Below, in pieces: positions 17,501 through 27,035 of a stretch of 64,000 nucleotides of DNA. The notes beneath the pieces are model-generated. The model made no database searches. It saw nothing but the letters and a program-made list of their open reading frames with translations, and was not told where the DNA came from. The position numbers and the translations under genes were made by a program. The DNA comes from Coleofasciculus sp. LEGE 07092 (GTDB taxonomy: Bacteria > Cyanobacteriota > Cyanobacteriia > Cyanobacteriales > Coleofasciculaceae), in the NCBI RefSeq assembly GCF_015207375.1, contig NZ_JADEWY010000006.1, positions 1-64,000 of the forward strand, in the 5' to 3' direction. Each line of letters begins with the position of its first letter. Positions within the stretch are counted from its first letter, which is position 1.

Positions 17501-19150
17501 GAACCGATGACGCCCACACGTCCTGTTGCGAATAAGTCAGTGCGTTTCTTGAGAGACAACGACAACAGTGGGACTCTCACCATTGGTGATGATATTCAGT
17601 ACACAATCATCGTCCGCAATCCCAACCCAACTCGGACTTTGAATAATGTAGTCCTGAGCGAAATCCTTCCCATTCAGGTGCGAGTCTTGCGCGACAGTTC
17701 TAACCCAATTACGGTCGATGCAGGTTTTTCTCTCAACCCTAATTTACCGATTAGTAGTTTCAACGGTACAGGTAATCCCATTCGCTTTACCAATCCGGGC
17801 ACATTGCCGCCAACAGGTCAAGTCACTCTCACTCTAAATGCCCAAATTCTACCAGGGGCAGCTAACCCCATTACCAACCAAGGACTCGTTAATTTCGAGG
17901 GAGATGGAGGAAATCCCGTCCTCACAGATGCTAGCGACACCTCTAACCCCACACAACCGGGTTCTGGAAACAACCCTGGAAACCCTCGTCCTGTTGGTGA
18001 AGGGGGTAATGTGAACCAACCCAATGATGGTGCCACTGACCCCACAATTCTCAACTTTGTCAGTCCTGTTACCCCCACAGGTAGTAAATCTGTTCGTCTG
18101 GTTGTCGATGCTGATAACAGTGAATCGGTAACGACAGGTGATACCCTTGAGTACACCATTATCTACACCAATCCTGGAGCCAATGCCCCCATTACTAACG
18201 TCTTAATCTCTGACCAAATCGAAGCTGACAAGGTGAGTTTTGTACCCGATAGTTATAACTTCCGGCGTGTCGATGGCAGTGGATCAGCCGGGAATACTAC
18301 GGTACAGGGTAATCCCAGTTTCAATGGCACGACGGATCAAAACCTCACTGATCCCAACAATCGAGGACAACTAGGGACTAGTGGGGGTCGAGTCATAATA
18401 ATGTACAGCGTCAGAATCACCGCTGGGGCTGGAACACAAATTCAAAACCAAGCCACAGCCCAATCAAACGGCGGTTCTGTAGACTTCTCTCTCACCGATG
18501 CCCTTTCAGGGTTAGGAGATGATGGGACGCCAGATTTGCCCCAAACCAATGATGATGGAATTAATCAAGGCAACCTTTCTGGTACTGGTGATGATGACCC
18601 AACCCTTGTGACGGTTGGCAGTCCTGGCAGTCCACGTCTGCGGTTAGTCAAACGAATTACCAATATTACCCGAGACGGTGTACAGGTCAGTGGTATTAAC
18701 TTCAATAGCTTTATTGATGATCCGACCAATGCCGATGACGATGTACCGGGTTGGAATCAACGCCCGCCAGTGGGAATTGTCCAGTTAGGAGCAGAAAATA
18801 ATCTGCAAAGCGGTGATGAGGTTGAGTACACCATCTATTTCTTGTCGGATGGTGGAACTGGACTCAACGGCATCCGGCTTTGTGACGCAATTCCAGAAGG
18901 AACATCTTTTATGCGTGATAGTTTTACATCAGGTCAAGGGATTGTTCTGAATCGAAGCGGAAACAATACCTCCTTGACCAATGCATTAGATACTGACCTA
19001 GGAACCTTTTTGTCAGAACTAACTCCCGCCAATCCTCCCTGTCCGAGCAGCAATAACCCCAATGGCTCAGTATTGGTAAACATCGGAAATATTCCAACCA
19101 CAGCTCCTGATAATGTTGGTTTTATCCGCTTCCGCGCCAGAATTGATTAG
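14531..19150 (+). CDS. Giant surface protein with about seven DUF11 repeats
   Basis: A 1539-residue exported adhesin-like protein. A basic N-terminus and hydrophobic segment (FISLATMVAYLVINFGYSLPTFAQ, about 34-57) form the signal. Residues 60-325 are a propeller-like N-terminal domain (CDGTLYISQ, GIQYNGMGFNVQDGFIYGI, GKLYGVNTG). DUF11-type repeats begin near residues 330, 476, 640, 823, 996, 1180 and 1370. Repeats 3-4 and 5-6 form a duplicated A-B, A'-B' pair. Repeats 3-6 carry acidic loops such as DNDNGGSLTIGD and DTDGSGSLSTGD, resembling calcium loops. There is no C-terminal membrane anchor, sortase or autotransporter barrel, so surface retention probably depends on the neighbouring barrel and OmpA genes. 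It starts 132 bp after 12101-14398 and probably belongs to the same transcription unit. Confidence 0.88.
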   Translation: MKPYFRHLLMKRKTTIIEKYQIWLTASRNRWLRFISLATMVAYLVINFGYSLPTFAQISMLPCDGTLYISQAATATDFTRLRVLDGNTFTLSPGSGTAGIQYNGMGFNVQDGFIYGIQPDQNSANFKTVYRIGEDGIPVSLGIPQIDNSNPNFDQNEKDDFNSTNARFFAGDFDDNGTYLVYAARLGRIYKIDLTSSPPQVQDSVQLGGEFTFDTTNQPNNDFADLAFNPVDGKLYGVNTGLRELASIDPNTGTVDYLVAAPTPGSQENPFGAVFFDARGRFFAYENGVPNSQQGTLYRIDNLSSPIFQELGNADGVSFNDGSACAYAPVIEKTVSPATVNAGNIVTYTYTVFNQTDLQVNDVTFTDRLPPIPNPLDGRTFVEGGVSPPNPLGGTVTGLGTGTLQITGMTVPARTQTSFTVQVQIPLNLDGLPGTFLNQGTINGTVGGTTTSAQSDEPTTPSFPDPTPLTVNPNPVNLVPSKTVEPIDSNGNGAADPGEQLRYTITIQNTGTGTSTNTILTEDIPANTTYVPSSTALNGNAVSDVGGVMPFVAGGLVNSPGEPAGTINPGESATVQFRVTINNPLPPGVTEINNIATVTSDQVETPVSTDNPDTPGNPNDPNSPEDPTTVPIGGGSTPVAPTINKSVSFLRDNDNGGSLTIGDDVEYKVIVRNPSSTQAINNVVVSDIVPIQVRVLRDASNFINIDAPANSGFALAPTFPNTSFDGTGNAIPFTNGGTLPPGEEVTITYNARILPGAASPITNQALANYAGDGGNPIRSDASDSTNPTQPGSGNNPGNPDPNGNVNQPNDSPNDPTIVNFATPVNPAGTKSVRLSQDTDGSGSLSTGDIVEYTITYTNSDPSTDINNFQATDSIDTNGLRFVSGSYSFTATPGTTVGANTNYNGTTNPNLNTPGILARGGGQVVIQYQAEVIAGPGVPIRNQAIANFTDNTGDRSVPTDAIQKPGDLPQTNNGGDPNNPRFDDPTVLTVEEPMTPTRPVANKSVRFLRDNDNSGTLTIGDDIQYTIIVRNPNPTRTLNNVVLSEILPIQVRVLRDSSNPITVDAGFSLNPNLPISSFNGTGNPIRFTNPGTLPPTGQVTLTLNAQILPGAANPITNQGLVNFEGDGGNPVLTDASDTSNPTQPGSGNNPGNPRPVGEGGNVNQPNDGATDPTILNFVSPVTPTGSKSVRLVVDADNSESVTTGDTLEYTIIYTNPGANAPITNVLISDQIEADKVSFVPDSYNFRRVDGSGSAGNTTVQGNPSFNGTTDQNLTDPNNRGQLGTSGGRVIIMYSVRITAGAGTQIQNQATAQSNGGSVDFSLTDALSGLGDDGTPDLPQTNDDGINQGNLSGTGDDDPTLVTVGSPGSPRLRLVKRITNITRDGVQVSGINFNSFIDDPTNADDDVPGWNQRPPVGIVQLGAENNLQSGDEVEYTIYFLSDGGTGLNGIRLCDAIPEGTSFMRDSFTSGQGIVLNRSGNNTSLTNALDTDLGTFLSELTPANPPCPSSNNPNGSVLVNIGNIPTTAPDNVGFIRFRARID

Positions 19151-19319
19151 CACATCGCCCAATGGGACGCCTTTGAATGCAACTCGGTAAGCTATTCCAC
19201 AGCCTTCCTTGCACCAGCTAGGATGGGCTTTTCAGCCAATCCTACAAGAGCTTTAACAAAAACAATAATGCAAACTAGATGTGGAGGAGCTTATAACTTC
19301 GACGGTTGCTAGAGGTTTA

Positions 19320-22300
19320 ATGATGAATGACACAGAAAGCTCGCGATCGATCACTGAGTTCAAAGAGCAGCAGCGAACTGAGGAAGAATGGGTACAAGTC
19401 GAGGAAAAACTGCGAGAGAGCGAAAGACTCTTTCATGCTATCTTCGACCAAATGTTCCAGTTGATGGCAGCACTGCAACCAGATGGCACCTTATTAGCCG
19501 TCAATCGAACAGCGCTTCACTTTATTGGCACTCAAGCGGACGATGTTGTGGGGCGTCCGTTTTGGGAGACGCCGTGGTGGACTCAGGCACCTGAACATCA
19601 AACTCTCTTGCAAGAAGCGATCGCTACTGCGGCTGCGGGTGAATTTGTTCGCTATGAAGTTGAACTCTACAGAGCTGATGGGAAACTCGTAACGATCGAC
19701 TTCTCCCTCAAGCCGATCCAAGATGAGACTGGCGTTGTAATTTTACTCATTCTAGAAGGTCGAGATATCACTCAGGCAAAGCAAACAGAAGACGCCTTGC
19801 GCCAGAGTGAAGAAAACTATCGTTCTGTTGTTGAAAGCATCAAAGAAGTTATTTTCCAAACCGATGCAGCGGGTTTATGGATATTTCTCAATCCCGCTTG
19901 GACAGACATTACCGGGTTTACCCTAGGAGAGAGCATTGGTACAAACTTTATTGACTACATTCATCCTGATGAGCGCCAGCGCAATCAAGAACTCTTTCAA
20001 CCCTTAATTGAACGTCAAAAAGAATCTTGTCGCCATGAAGTTAGATACATGACCAAAGATGGCGGCTATCGCTGGATGGAGGTACACGCTCAATTAACCT
20101 TGGCTCCTGATAATACTATTACAGGAATATCCGGCACCCTGAGAGATATTACCCATAGTAAATGGGCAGAGGAAAAACTCCAAGAAAGCGAACGAAAACT
20201 GCGTCAAATTATCGATTTAGTTCCTCATTTAATTTTTGCAAAAAATAAAAATGGACAATTTATCCTTGCTAACCAAGCTGTTGCCGAGGCTTACGGAACC
20301 TCTGTAGAAAAACTCCTCACCAGTAAAGATGAAGACTTTGTAGCATCCATTGAAGATGCTCACCGATATCGAGACGCTGACTTGCAAGTTATCAATAGTG
20401 GACAGCTCAAACATATTCCCGAAGAAACAATAACAGATGCTCACGGGAAGATTCGCATTTTACAAACCACAAAAATTCCCTTTTTTGTAGCAGGTTCAGA
20501 TGTACCTGCAGTCTTGGGTGTCTCCATTGATATTACTCAACGTAAGCAAGCCGAAATTGCTCTTCAAAAGCAGCTCATGCGGACGTTGTTGCTCAAACAA
20601 ATTACTCAAGAAATTCGCCAAAGTTTAAACACGAAAGAAATTTTTAAAACCACAGCTACTCAAATTGGTCAGGCATTCCGTGTCAATCGCTGCGTGATTT
20701 ATACCTACCTCACCGAAGCCACTCCATCTATTGCATTTGTTGCTGAATATCTAGAAAAAGAACAGGAATCGATTTTTGACTTAAATGTTCTTATTGCTGG
20801 TAATCTCCACGTCCAGCAACTGTTAAAAAAAGACCGAGCCATTTCCTCTCCTGATGTCTACACCGAACCCCTCCTGCAAGGGGCGGAACCGCTTTGTAGC
20901 CGCGCTAGACTGAAGTCAATGTTAGCCATTCGTACCTCCTATCAAGGAGAACCCAATGGTTTAATTGGTTTACATCAGTGTGACTCGTACCGCCACTGGA
21001 ATGATGATGAAATTGAGTTACTTGAAGCCGTCGCCGATCAAGTGGGAATTGCGATCGCTCAAGCTCGCCTCCTCGAACAAGAAACCCATCAGCGCGAACT
21101 TTTAACCGAGCAAAATATAGCGTTGGAGAAAGCTAGACAGACAGCGGAAGCCGCAACTCAGGCGAAAAGCGAATTTTTAGCAACCATGAGTCACGAAATT
21201 CGCACGCCGATGAATGCCGTGATTGGCATGACTGGACTCTTACTCGACACTGCACTAACGTCCCAACAGCGTGATTTTGCAGAAACGATTCGCAGTAGCG
21301 GAGATGCGCTCCTCACCATTATCAACGATATTCTTGACTTCTCTAAAATCGAGTCCGGTAAGTTGGAGTTAGAGGAACAACCCTTTGAACTACGCACCTG
21401 TATCGAAGAATCCCTCGACTTACTCACTGCCAAAGCCACTGAGAAAAATCTGGAATTGGCATACCTATTCGCTCCCCAAACCCCAAACCTAATCATGGGG
21501 GATGTCACCCGACTACGGCAAATCTTAGTTAATTTGGTGGGTAACGCCGTTAAATTTACCCCTGAAGGGGACGTTATCGTTTCCGTGATTGCCTGGAAAT
21601 TGGAGCATGAGGAAAACCCTCCTCATTCGTGTTACGAACTCCAATTTACCGTTAAAGATAGCGGTATTGGTATTCCCGAGGATCGTTTAGATCGGCTGTT
21701 CAAGTCCTTTAGTCAGGTTGATTCCTCAACCTCTCGCCAATATGGAGGCACAGGCTTGGGTTTGGCAATTAGCAACCGTCTGTGCGAAATGATGGGGGGC
21801 AGGATGTGGGTTGAAAGTGGTGGTTTTGTAGCAGGTAATCCACCACCGGAGTGGAAAGCACAATCTAAACGCCCCAATTCTAAAGGTTCAACATTCTATT
21901 TCACCCTCGTTGCCGAATCAGTTTCTGGTTCACAGTCCCTTGAGCAACCGACTTGTGAAGCTCAGCTTACTGGTAAGCGGTTGCTGATTGTGGATGATAA
22001 TGCGACTAATCGACAAATTCTGACTCTGCAAACTGAGTCTTGGGGCGTCATTACGAAGGCAGCAGAGTCGGGTTTTGAAGCTCTAAATTGGCTGTCTCAA
22101 GGAGAACGGTTTGATATTGCCATTCTGGATATGCAGATGCCAGAGATGGATGGTATTACTCTGGGTTCTGAAATTCGCAAGCAGTCTGATTGTCAAACTC
22201 TGCCCTTGCTGATTTTGTCTTCAATGGGCAAACCGAAGATAGACTCTCAGGAAATTGAGGCTAATTTTGGAGCATTCTTAAACAAGCCAATTAAGCAATC

Positions 22301-23174
22301 TCAGCTTTATAGTGTTTTGTGTCAGATTCTAGGCGGACAACCCATCAAGGTTAAGCCGTCGCGCTCTCACTCCCTGCAACTCGATCCGCACATGGCTGAA
22401 CGGCTACCCCTGCGAATTTTAATTGCAGAGGATAATATGGTGAACCAGCAGTTGGCATTGCAGTTATTGCAACGCATGGGGTATCGAGCAGATGTAGCGG
22501 GTAACGGACTAGAAGCGATCGCTGCACTACACCGTCAGTCCTATGATGTACTCTTTATGGATGTGCATATGCCAGACATGGATGGCTTGGAAGCAACCCG
22601 CCACATCTGTGAACACTGGTTAACCCATACACGCCCCCGGATTATTGCGATGACGGCTAATGCCATGCAGGGCGATCGCGAAAAATGTCTGGACGCGGGG
22701 ATGGATGACTATATTAGTAAGCCCATTCGAGTACAGGAGCTAGTCAGGGCTTTGTTACAGTGCCAGCCTGATTCTCAGTCAAGTTTGAACAATCCGGAGT
22801 TAGTGCCGATGCCAGAGGATGCCATTGACTATCAGTGCTTGCAAGGATTTCGAGACATGATGGGAGAGAGCGCCTCCGAAATGCTAACCCAACTGATTGA
22901 TGTTTATCTAGAAGAGACTCCAATTTTACTGCAAGCCATGAATACAGCCGTTAGTCACAAAGAGCCAGCCGCCTTGCAGCGTGCGGCTCACACGTTAAAG
23001 TCTGCCAGCGCCGCCCTCGGAGCAATGACTCTCTCACAACTGTGTCAGCAACTTGAAGACTTGGGGAAGTCTCAAACAATAACGGGTGCCTCCGCTCTGA
23101 TTTCCCAGCTCGAATCAGAGTACCAGCGCGTTGAAACGGCACTGCAACGAGAGCGGCAAGAGCCTATCCTGTGA
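19320..23174 (+). CDS. Hybrid sensor histidine kinase (PAS3-GAF-HisKA-HATPase-REC2-HPt)
   Basis: A cytoplasmic phosphorelay protein of 1285 residues from ATG 19320, chosen because AGAGG lies 5 bases upstream. GTG 19281 would add 13 residues. Three PAS domains lie at about 30-155, 160-282 and 290-412, each followed by a PAC-like segment ([24 protein letters not shown]). A GAF domain spans about 430-585, and a coiled coil leads to HisKA with His625 in [12 protein letters not shown]. The ATPase has [16 protein letters not shown] and GGTGLGLAI. Receiver 1 has Asp937 ([11 protein letters not shown]), receiver 2 has Asp1081 ([11 protein letters not shown]), and the HPt His is 1224 in [14 protein letters not shown]. 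With no transmembrane segment, the input is a cytoplasmic signal, possibly redox or light if PAS/GAF bind cofactors, though no chromophore Cys is obvious. It lies 169 bp downstream of the surface cluster on the same strand. Confidence 0.95.
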   Translation: MMNDTESSRSITEFKEQQRTEEEWVQVEEKLRESERLFHAIFDQMFQLMAALQPDGTLLAVNRTALHFIGTQADDVVGRPFWETPWWTQAPEHQTLLQEAIATAAAGEFVRYEVELYRADGKLVTIDFSLKPIQDETGVVILLILEGRDITQAKQTEDALRQSEENYRSVVESIKEVIFQTDAAGLWIFLNPAWTDITGFTLGESIGTNFIDYIHPDERQRNQELFQPLIERQKESCRHEVRYMTKDGGYRWMEVHAQLTLAPDNTITGISGTLRDITHSKWAEEKLQESERKLRQIIDLVPHLIFAKNKNGQFILANQAVAEAYGTSVEKLLTSKDEDFVASIEDAHRYRDADLQVINSGQLKHIPEETITDAHGKIRILQTTKIPFFVAGSDVPAVLGVSIDITQRKQAEIALQKQLMRTLLLKQITQEIRQSLNTKEIFKTTATQIGQAFRVNRCVIYTYLTEATPSIAFVAEYLEKEQESIFDLNVLIAGNLHVQQLLKKDRAISSPDVYTEPLLQGAEPLCSRARLKSMLAIRTSYQGEPNGLIGLHQCDSYRHWNDDEIELLEAVADQVGIAIAQARLLEQETHQRELLTEQNIALEKARQTAEAATQAKSEFLATMSHEIRTPMNAVIGMTGLLLDTALTSQQRDFAETIRSSGDALLTIINDILDFSKIESGKLELEEQPFELRTCIEESLDLLTAKATEKNLELAYLFAPQTPNLIMGDVTRLRQILVNLVGNAVKFTPEGDVIVSVIAWKLEHEENPPHSCYELQFTVKDSGIGIPEDRLDRLFKSFSQVDSSTSRQYGGTGLGLAISNRLCEMMGGRMWVESGGFVAGNPPPEWKAQSKRPNSKGSTFYFTLVAESVSGSQSLEQPTCEAQLTGKRLLIVDDNATNRQILTLQTESWGVITKAAESGFEALNWLSQGERFDIAILDMQMPEMDGITLGSEIRKQSDCQTLPLLILSSMGKPKIDSQEIEANFGAFLNKPIKQSQLYSVLCQILGGQPIKVKPSRSHSLQLDPHMAERLPLRILIAEDNMVNQQLALQLLQRMGYRADVAGNGLEAIAALHRQSYDVLFMDVHMPDMDGLEATRHICEHWLTHTRPRIIAMTANAMQGDREKCLDAGMDDYISKPIRVQELVRALLQCQPDSQSSLNNPELVPMPEDAIDYQCLQGFRDMMGESASEMLTQLIDVYLEETPILLQAMNTAVSHKEPAALQRAAHTLKSASAALGAMTLSQLCQQLEDLGKSQTITGASALISQLESEYQRVETALQRERQEPIL

Positions 23175-23315
23175 GTTGATGCGGAGGAAACAAATCCCAC
23201 TCAGCCAATCGGCGTACTATATTAAGAAGTTTTACGGATGTATTGACGGCTCAATTTATATGATAATCAGAAGTAATCAATAGATGTTTGTCTATAATCC
23301 ATTGAAATAAGTTCT

Positions 23316-23549
23316 ATGCTATTACCTTCGTTTATCACCCTAACCATTGCCGTTGTCTCGGTTTGCGTCAGTGTCAATGCCAGAGAAGAATTGATGCAGG
23401 TGGCGGCTGTACTGACTGCCTTACTGTGTCTGTTTCTGAGCCTTGTATTGGCACCGTGGTTAGTCAAACTGCTGATTGCAGCCGCACTGTTGCTTACCTC
23501 CAAGCGCACCTCATGGGAGATTTTTCGCTACAACTCGTTCATTGAGTAA
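23316..23549 (+). CDS. Small conserved two-helix membrane protein
   Basis: A 77-residue protein with two hydrophobic segments (about 2-20 and 28-60) and a conserved-looking polar end (TSKRTSWEIFRYNSF). I recall very similar short proteins in many cyanobacteria, with no known role. The ATG at 23316 is preceded by an AT-rich region without a strong Shine-Dalgarno. Its stop overlaps the convergent mannosidase gene by 11 bp. Confidence 0.65.
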   Translation: MLLPSFITLTIAVVSVCVSVNAREELMQVAAVLTALLCLFLSLVLAPWLVKLLIAAALLLTSKRTSWEIFRYNSFIE

Positions 23550-26500
23550 CGTCCCTAATTCCCTGGACAAGTGCAAAACTTGCAATTTTCCAAGGTGGGA
23601 TTTTGACAAATTGCTCATTTTGTGGTATTTGAGACGAAGTGGCTGGTCTTTCCAGTAGATCCACTGAATGGGTTAGGCTTAACCCCAAATCGCTCTTTAA
23701 AGACAATTCGGCTTCCTTGCCGTAGCATTCGTAGCACCGCAGAATCCATTGGTTAGAATTCGCTTCAGATTGCTTAAGGGCGATCACAATTAGATTTTCT
23801 GCCTGCAAATCCAAGAATTGACCCACCGATGGTAAGTGTTTGAGATAATCGGTTTCTGTCGTTGGATACAACAGCACTTGCAGGGGTACATTCAACTCAT
23901 AGCCTTGGTGAACTGTTTTAGCCGACTGCCAGCTACTGTCGTGAGGATACAAAGCGTAAGTAAAATAATGAGTACCTTGGTCAGATTCCGGGTCGGGCCA
24001 CGTAGGACTTCTGAGTAAGGTGAGGCGCAACTGAGACGGTTGGGCATCATAGCCGTATTTGCAATCATTGAGTAAACTAACGCCATAGGTTTTATCACCC
24101 AAATCTGCCCAGCGCAGGGCGGGAACTTCCCATTTAGCTTTTTCAGCGGCAGTTTGGGGCTGAGTACTACGCTCGATAGCACCGCAGGGAATCTCATAGG
24201 TGGCAGAGTTGGCTTCTAAATTTAAAGGAAAAGCAGCTTTTACAAGTACGTGTCGTTCCTGCCAGTCTACAGTTGTGACAATTTTAAGAAGGGGCGACTC
24301 GGTATCGAGGATGTAATCTTGACAAAATTGAGACTCTCCTAGCTGGCGCACAACTTGTAGGCGCGATCGCACTATCCCTTGTTCCACCCATTGAATGGAT
24401 TGTAGTTGAGTTGGAGGCAAGGGGTGTTGAGTATAGTTGGGGTCAATATTCCAGGCATCCCAGTACTGACCGTTATCTTTAAACCCTTGCAGTTGATTCC
24501 CAGCACCCCTTAAAACTTCTCGTTGCTGAATTTTATCAAAAATACTGCTTAAGTCTCCGGTATCCGGTTCAATTATTATCCGTAGGAATTCATTTTCAAG
24601 AACAAAGGTTTCGGTGGCAGGGGATTTGGTAACGGATGTAACGGATGGGTTAGGGGAGTAGGGGCAAAGCCAAAAAAGGCGATATCCAACTGGGGGAATA
24701 TCTTTTGCTAGGAATAGCAGGGTTGATGAGTCGCTGAGTTGGGAGGGTACTGTTTTTCCAGAAAGGTCGTAGATTTCCCACTGATGTGGAGATGGGGTAT
24801 AGCCCGTCTCCTCTGCGGGTAACGAAACCGGAACGACTTCGGAACGCTGCCAGTTTAGGGGATTGAAGACAATAATAGGTTGAGCATCTGGTTTTGGTGG
24901 TGGGGGTAGGGAAATCTGAGATGCGATCGCATTTAACGATGCTTGCACGAGTTCACGACTCACTTGCTCTGCATCCTGCCAAGCTTGATTGGCTTCTGTA
25001 AAGACAGCCGGAATTGATGTTCCTGGCAAAATGTCGTGGAATTGGTTCAATAAAACCTTTTTCCAAGCCGCTTCTAGCTGAATTTTAGGATAGGTTGTAC
25101 CTGTTATTATTGTTGCTAAAGACGCAAAAAGTTCGGCTTGGTATAATAATCGTTCACACTGACGATTCCAGCGTTTTTGGTCGGCATGGGTAGTGTAGCA
25201 ACCCCGATGGAATTCTAAGTAAATTTCATCATTCCAGATAGGATTGGGAATGGAATTTTTTCCTATCTCTACATTGAACTTATTTCTAATAGACTGCAAA
25301 TACTTCAGAGCAGTAGTAAATTTGAGTTTAGGAAAGAAGGGCGACTGCTGGCAGCGCTTTGCCACCTCTAACATATCACGGGTAGGTCCACCACCATGGT
25401 CGCCGACGCCGGGAAGCCAAAATACATCGTTTATCTGGGTTTGCTTTTCCCAATCAATGGCGTAAGATGCCATAGTAACGGGATTAGTGTCCATTACTCC
25501 AGTAATGTTGGGAGGAGACATTAAGCTGAGGATTTGGGTTCCATCGGGAGATTGCCACCAGAAAACACCGTAGGGAAATTTTGTCGTATCGTTCCAGTGC
25601 AGTTTTTGGGTAACAAAATATTCAATTCCTCCTTGCTTGAGAAGTTGGGGTAATTGCCAATTAAAGCCAAAGCTATCTGTTACCCAAGCTATTTGAGTGA
25701 GCTGACTGAATTTTTCTTGAGTGTAACGTTGAGCGTAAAGTATCTGCCGAACAATGGATTCGCCATCAATTAAGTTTAATTCGGGTTCGACCCACATCCC
25801 ACCAACAATTTCCCAGCGTCCGATAGCGATTTGTTGTTTAATGTTGGCAAATAGGTCGGGGCGGTTTTGTTCGATCCAGGCATAAAGGGCGGGTGTGGTG
25901 TGGCAGTAGGTTAAGTCTGTAAACTCTTGCTGTAAATTGAGGACTGATTCAAAGGTGCGAACGGCAACATCCCAGGTTTCATTTACTGTCCACAGCCAAG
26001 CCATGTCGAGATGTGCGTGACCCAACAAGTGAATTTTAGAGTTGGGAGTTGGGATTTTTAACTGGAGATTTTGGCGTATTATGGAGAGCGATCGCGTAAA
26101 CTTTTTCGGGTCTGATACCGTATTCCAATTAATTTCGGCTACTGCTTCTATTAGGACATCTAATTTTTTAGGTTCAAATGCTGCTAAATACTTCTGCAAT
26201 ACAGTTAACTCATCAGCGATAAAACCGGGATCGATGGAATCGGTTGATTCATATAAGCAGTGCGATCGCATTAATCCACCAATATCATGACCTGGACTGA
26301 CTAACCGCAATACGACTTTAATCCCTTCCCCAGGCGTCACGGCTGAACTCAGCAACACTCTAGCCGATGAATCAAATAAATCTCCCTCTTGTACTAACTG
26401 ACCATTGACAAAAATTTTGGTATCTTCTGCCCACCATGTTAGTATCAGTCGTAAGGCTAATCCTGCTAAGGGATAACCCTGTAAATTGTGGGGAACAACG

Positions 26501-26709
26501 AATCGCTGACCCAACCATAGAACTTGCCGTCCTGCTGACCAAGTAATGTAGCTGTTGGTATTAAGTTCAACGTTTGACCAATTTGAGAAATCGGATGCTA
26601 TTGCAGCATCAAGCGACAAGTCGCCAAGATGGTATCGCCAGTTTGCTTGAACATCAATCTGAGTTAAGCCATAGAGTTTCTTGATAGATTCCGAGAGGGA
26701 TAGGGGCAT
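23539..26709 (-). CDS. Alpha-mannosidase, glycoside hydrolase family 38
   Basis: A 1056-residue retaining, zinc-dependent exo-alpha-mannosidase, probably cytoplasmic since no signal peptide is seen. Zinc ligands are visible in LGHAHLDMAWLW (H233, D235) and GVGDHGGG. The nucleophile Asp is D345 in WVTDSFGFNWQLPQLL. FHRGCYTTHADQKRWNR, around 500-520, is typical of bacterial members. The C-terminal half (about 600-1056) contains the beta-sandwich domains of the family, with ENEFLRIIIEPDTGDLSSI. The length fits GH38 (850-1100). Likely substrates are mannosylated oligosaccharides or glycolipids, but linkage specificity cannot be read from sequence. It starts at ATG 26709 and is monocistronic. Confidence 0.94.
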   Translation of the reverse strand: MPLSLSESIKKLYGLTQIDVQANWRYHLGDLSLDAAIASDFSNWSNVELNTNSYITWSAGRQVLWLGQRFVVPHNLQGYPLAGLALRLILTWWAEDTKIFVNGQLVQEGDLFDSSARVLLSSAVTPGEGIKVVLRLVSPGHDIGGLMRSHCLYESTDSIDPGFIADELTVLQKYLAAFEPKKLDVLIEAVAEINWNTVSDPKKFTRSLSIIRQNLQLKIPTPNSKIHLLGHAHLDMAWLWTVNETWDVAVRTFESVLNLQQEFTDLTYCHTTPALYAWIEQNRPDLFANIKQQIAIGRWEIVGGMWVEPELNLIDGESIVRQILYAQRYTQEKFSQLTQIAWVTDSFGFNWQLPQLLKQGGIEYFVTQKLHWNDTTKFPYGVFWWQSPDGTQILSLMSPPNITGVMDTNPVTMASYAIDWEKQTQINDVFWLPGVGDHGGGPTRDMLEVAKRCQQSPFFPKLKFTTALKYLQSIRNKFNVEIGKNSIPNPIWNDEIYLEFHRGCYTTHADQKRWNRQCERLLYQAELFASLATIITGTTYPKIQLEAAWKKVLLNQFHDILPGTSIPAVFTEANQAWQDAEQVSRELVQASLNAIASQISLPPPPKPDAQPIIVFNPLNWQRSEVVPVSLPAEETGYTPSPHQWEIYDLSGKTVPSQLSDSSTLLFLAKDIPPVGYRLFWLCPYSPNPSVTSVTKSPATETFVLENEFLRIIIEPDTGDLSSIFDKIQQREVLRGAGNQLQGFKDNGQYWDAWNIDPNYTQHPLPPTQLQSIQWVEQGIVRSRLQVVRQLGESQFCQDYILDTESPLLKIVTTVDWQERHVLVKAAFPLNLEANSATYEIPCGAIERSTQPQTAAEKAKWEVPALRWADLGDKTYGVSLLNDCKYGYDAQPSQLRLTLLRSPTWPDPESDQGTHYFTYALYPHDSSWQSAKTVHQGYELNVPLQVLLYPTTETDYLKHLPSVGQFLDLQAENLIVIALKQSEANSNQWILRCYECYGKEAELSLKSDLGLSLTHSVDLLERPATSSQIPQNEQFVKIPPWKIASFALVQGIRDVTQ

Positions 26710-27035
26710 AATGGCAACGATGATTGAGTTGTTTGAATTTGATATTTTGACCTCAGCTTGAAACTGTAGCTCTAGAGGAACAAATATGCGATCGCTCTTA
26801 CTCTCCCTTCAAAAAAAGATGCTAGGAAACGCCAGAAACAGACTCTAGGAAATTGTGTCAGTTTTTACGAAAAAATGAGTAAATTTATGCTCTTAGCAAC
26901 TGGCACTATCCCAACACCTTTACCAGAAAATCAACGCCAGGACAATCTTGACAAAATAACTGACTGACTATACTAGAGATTTTATTTTAATGAAATAATG
27001 AGGGGAGTCATAAAAGCTGCCGCTCCCCACTACCT
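26710..27035. other. Divergent intergenic region with one small candidate ORF
   Basis: This is the promoter region for the mannosidase (minus) and the 27036 gene (plus). A 30-codon frame (ATG 26875 to TGA 26965-26967) starts MSKFMLLATGTIPTPLP. It has no Shine-Dalgarno and I do not recognise it, so it may be chance. A T/A-rich stretch at 26960-27000 is a plausible promoter for the plus-strand gene. Confidence 0.4.
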
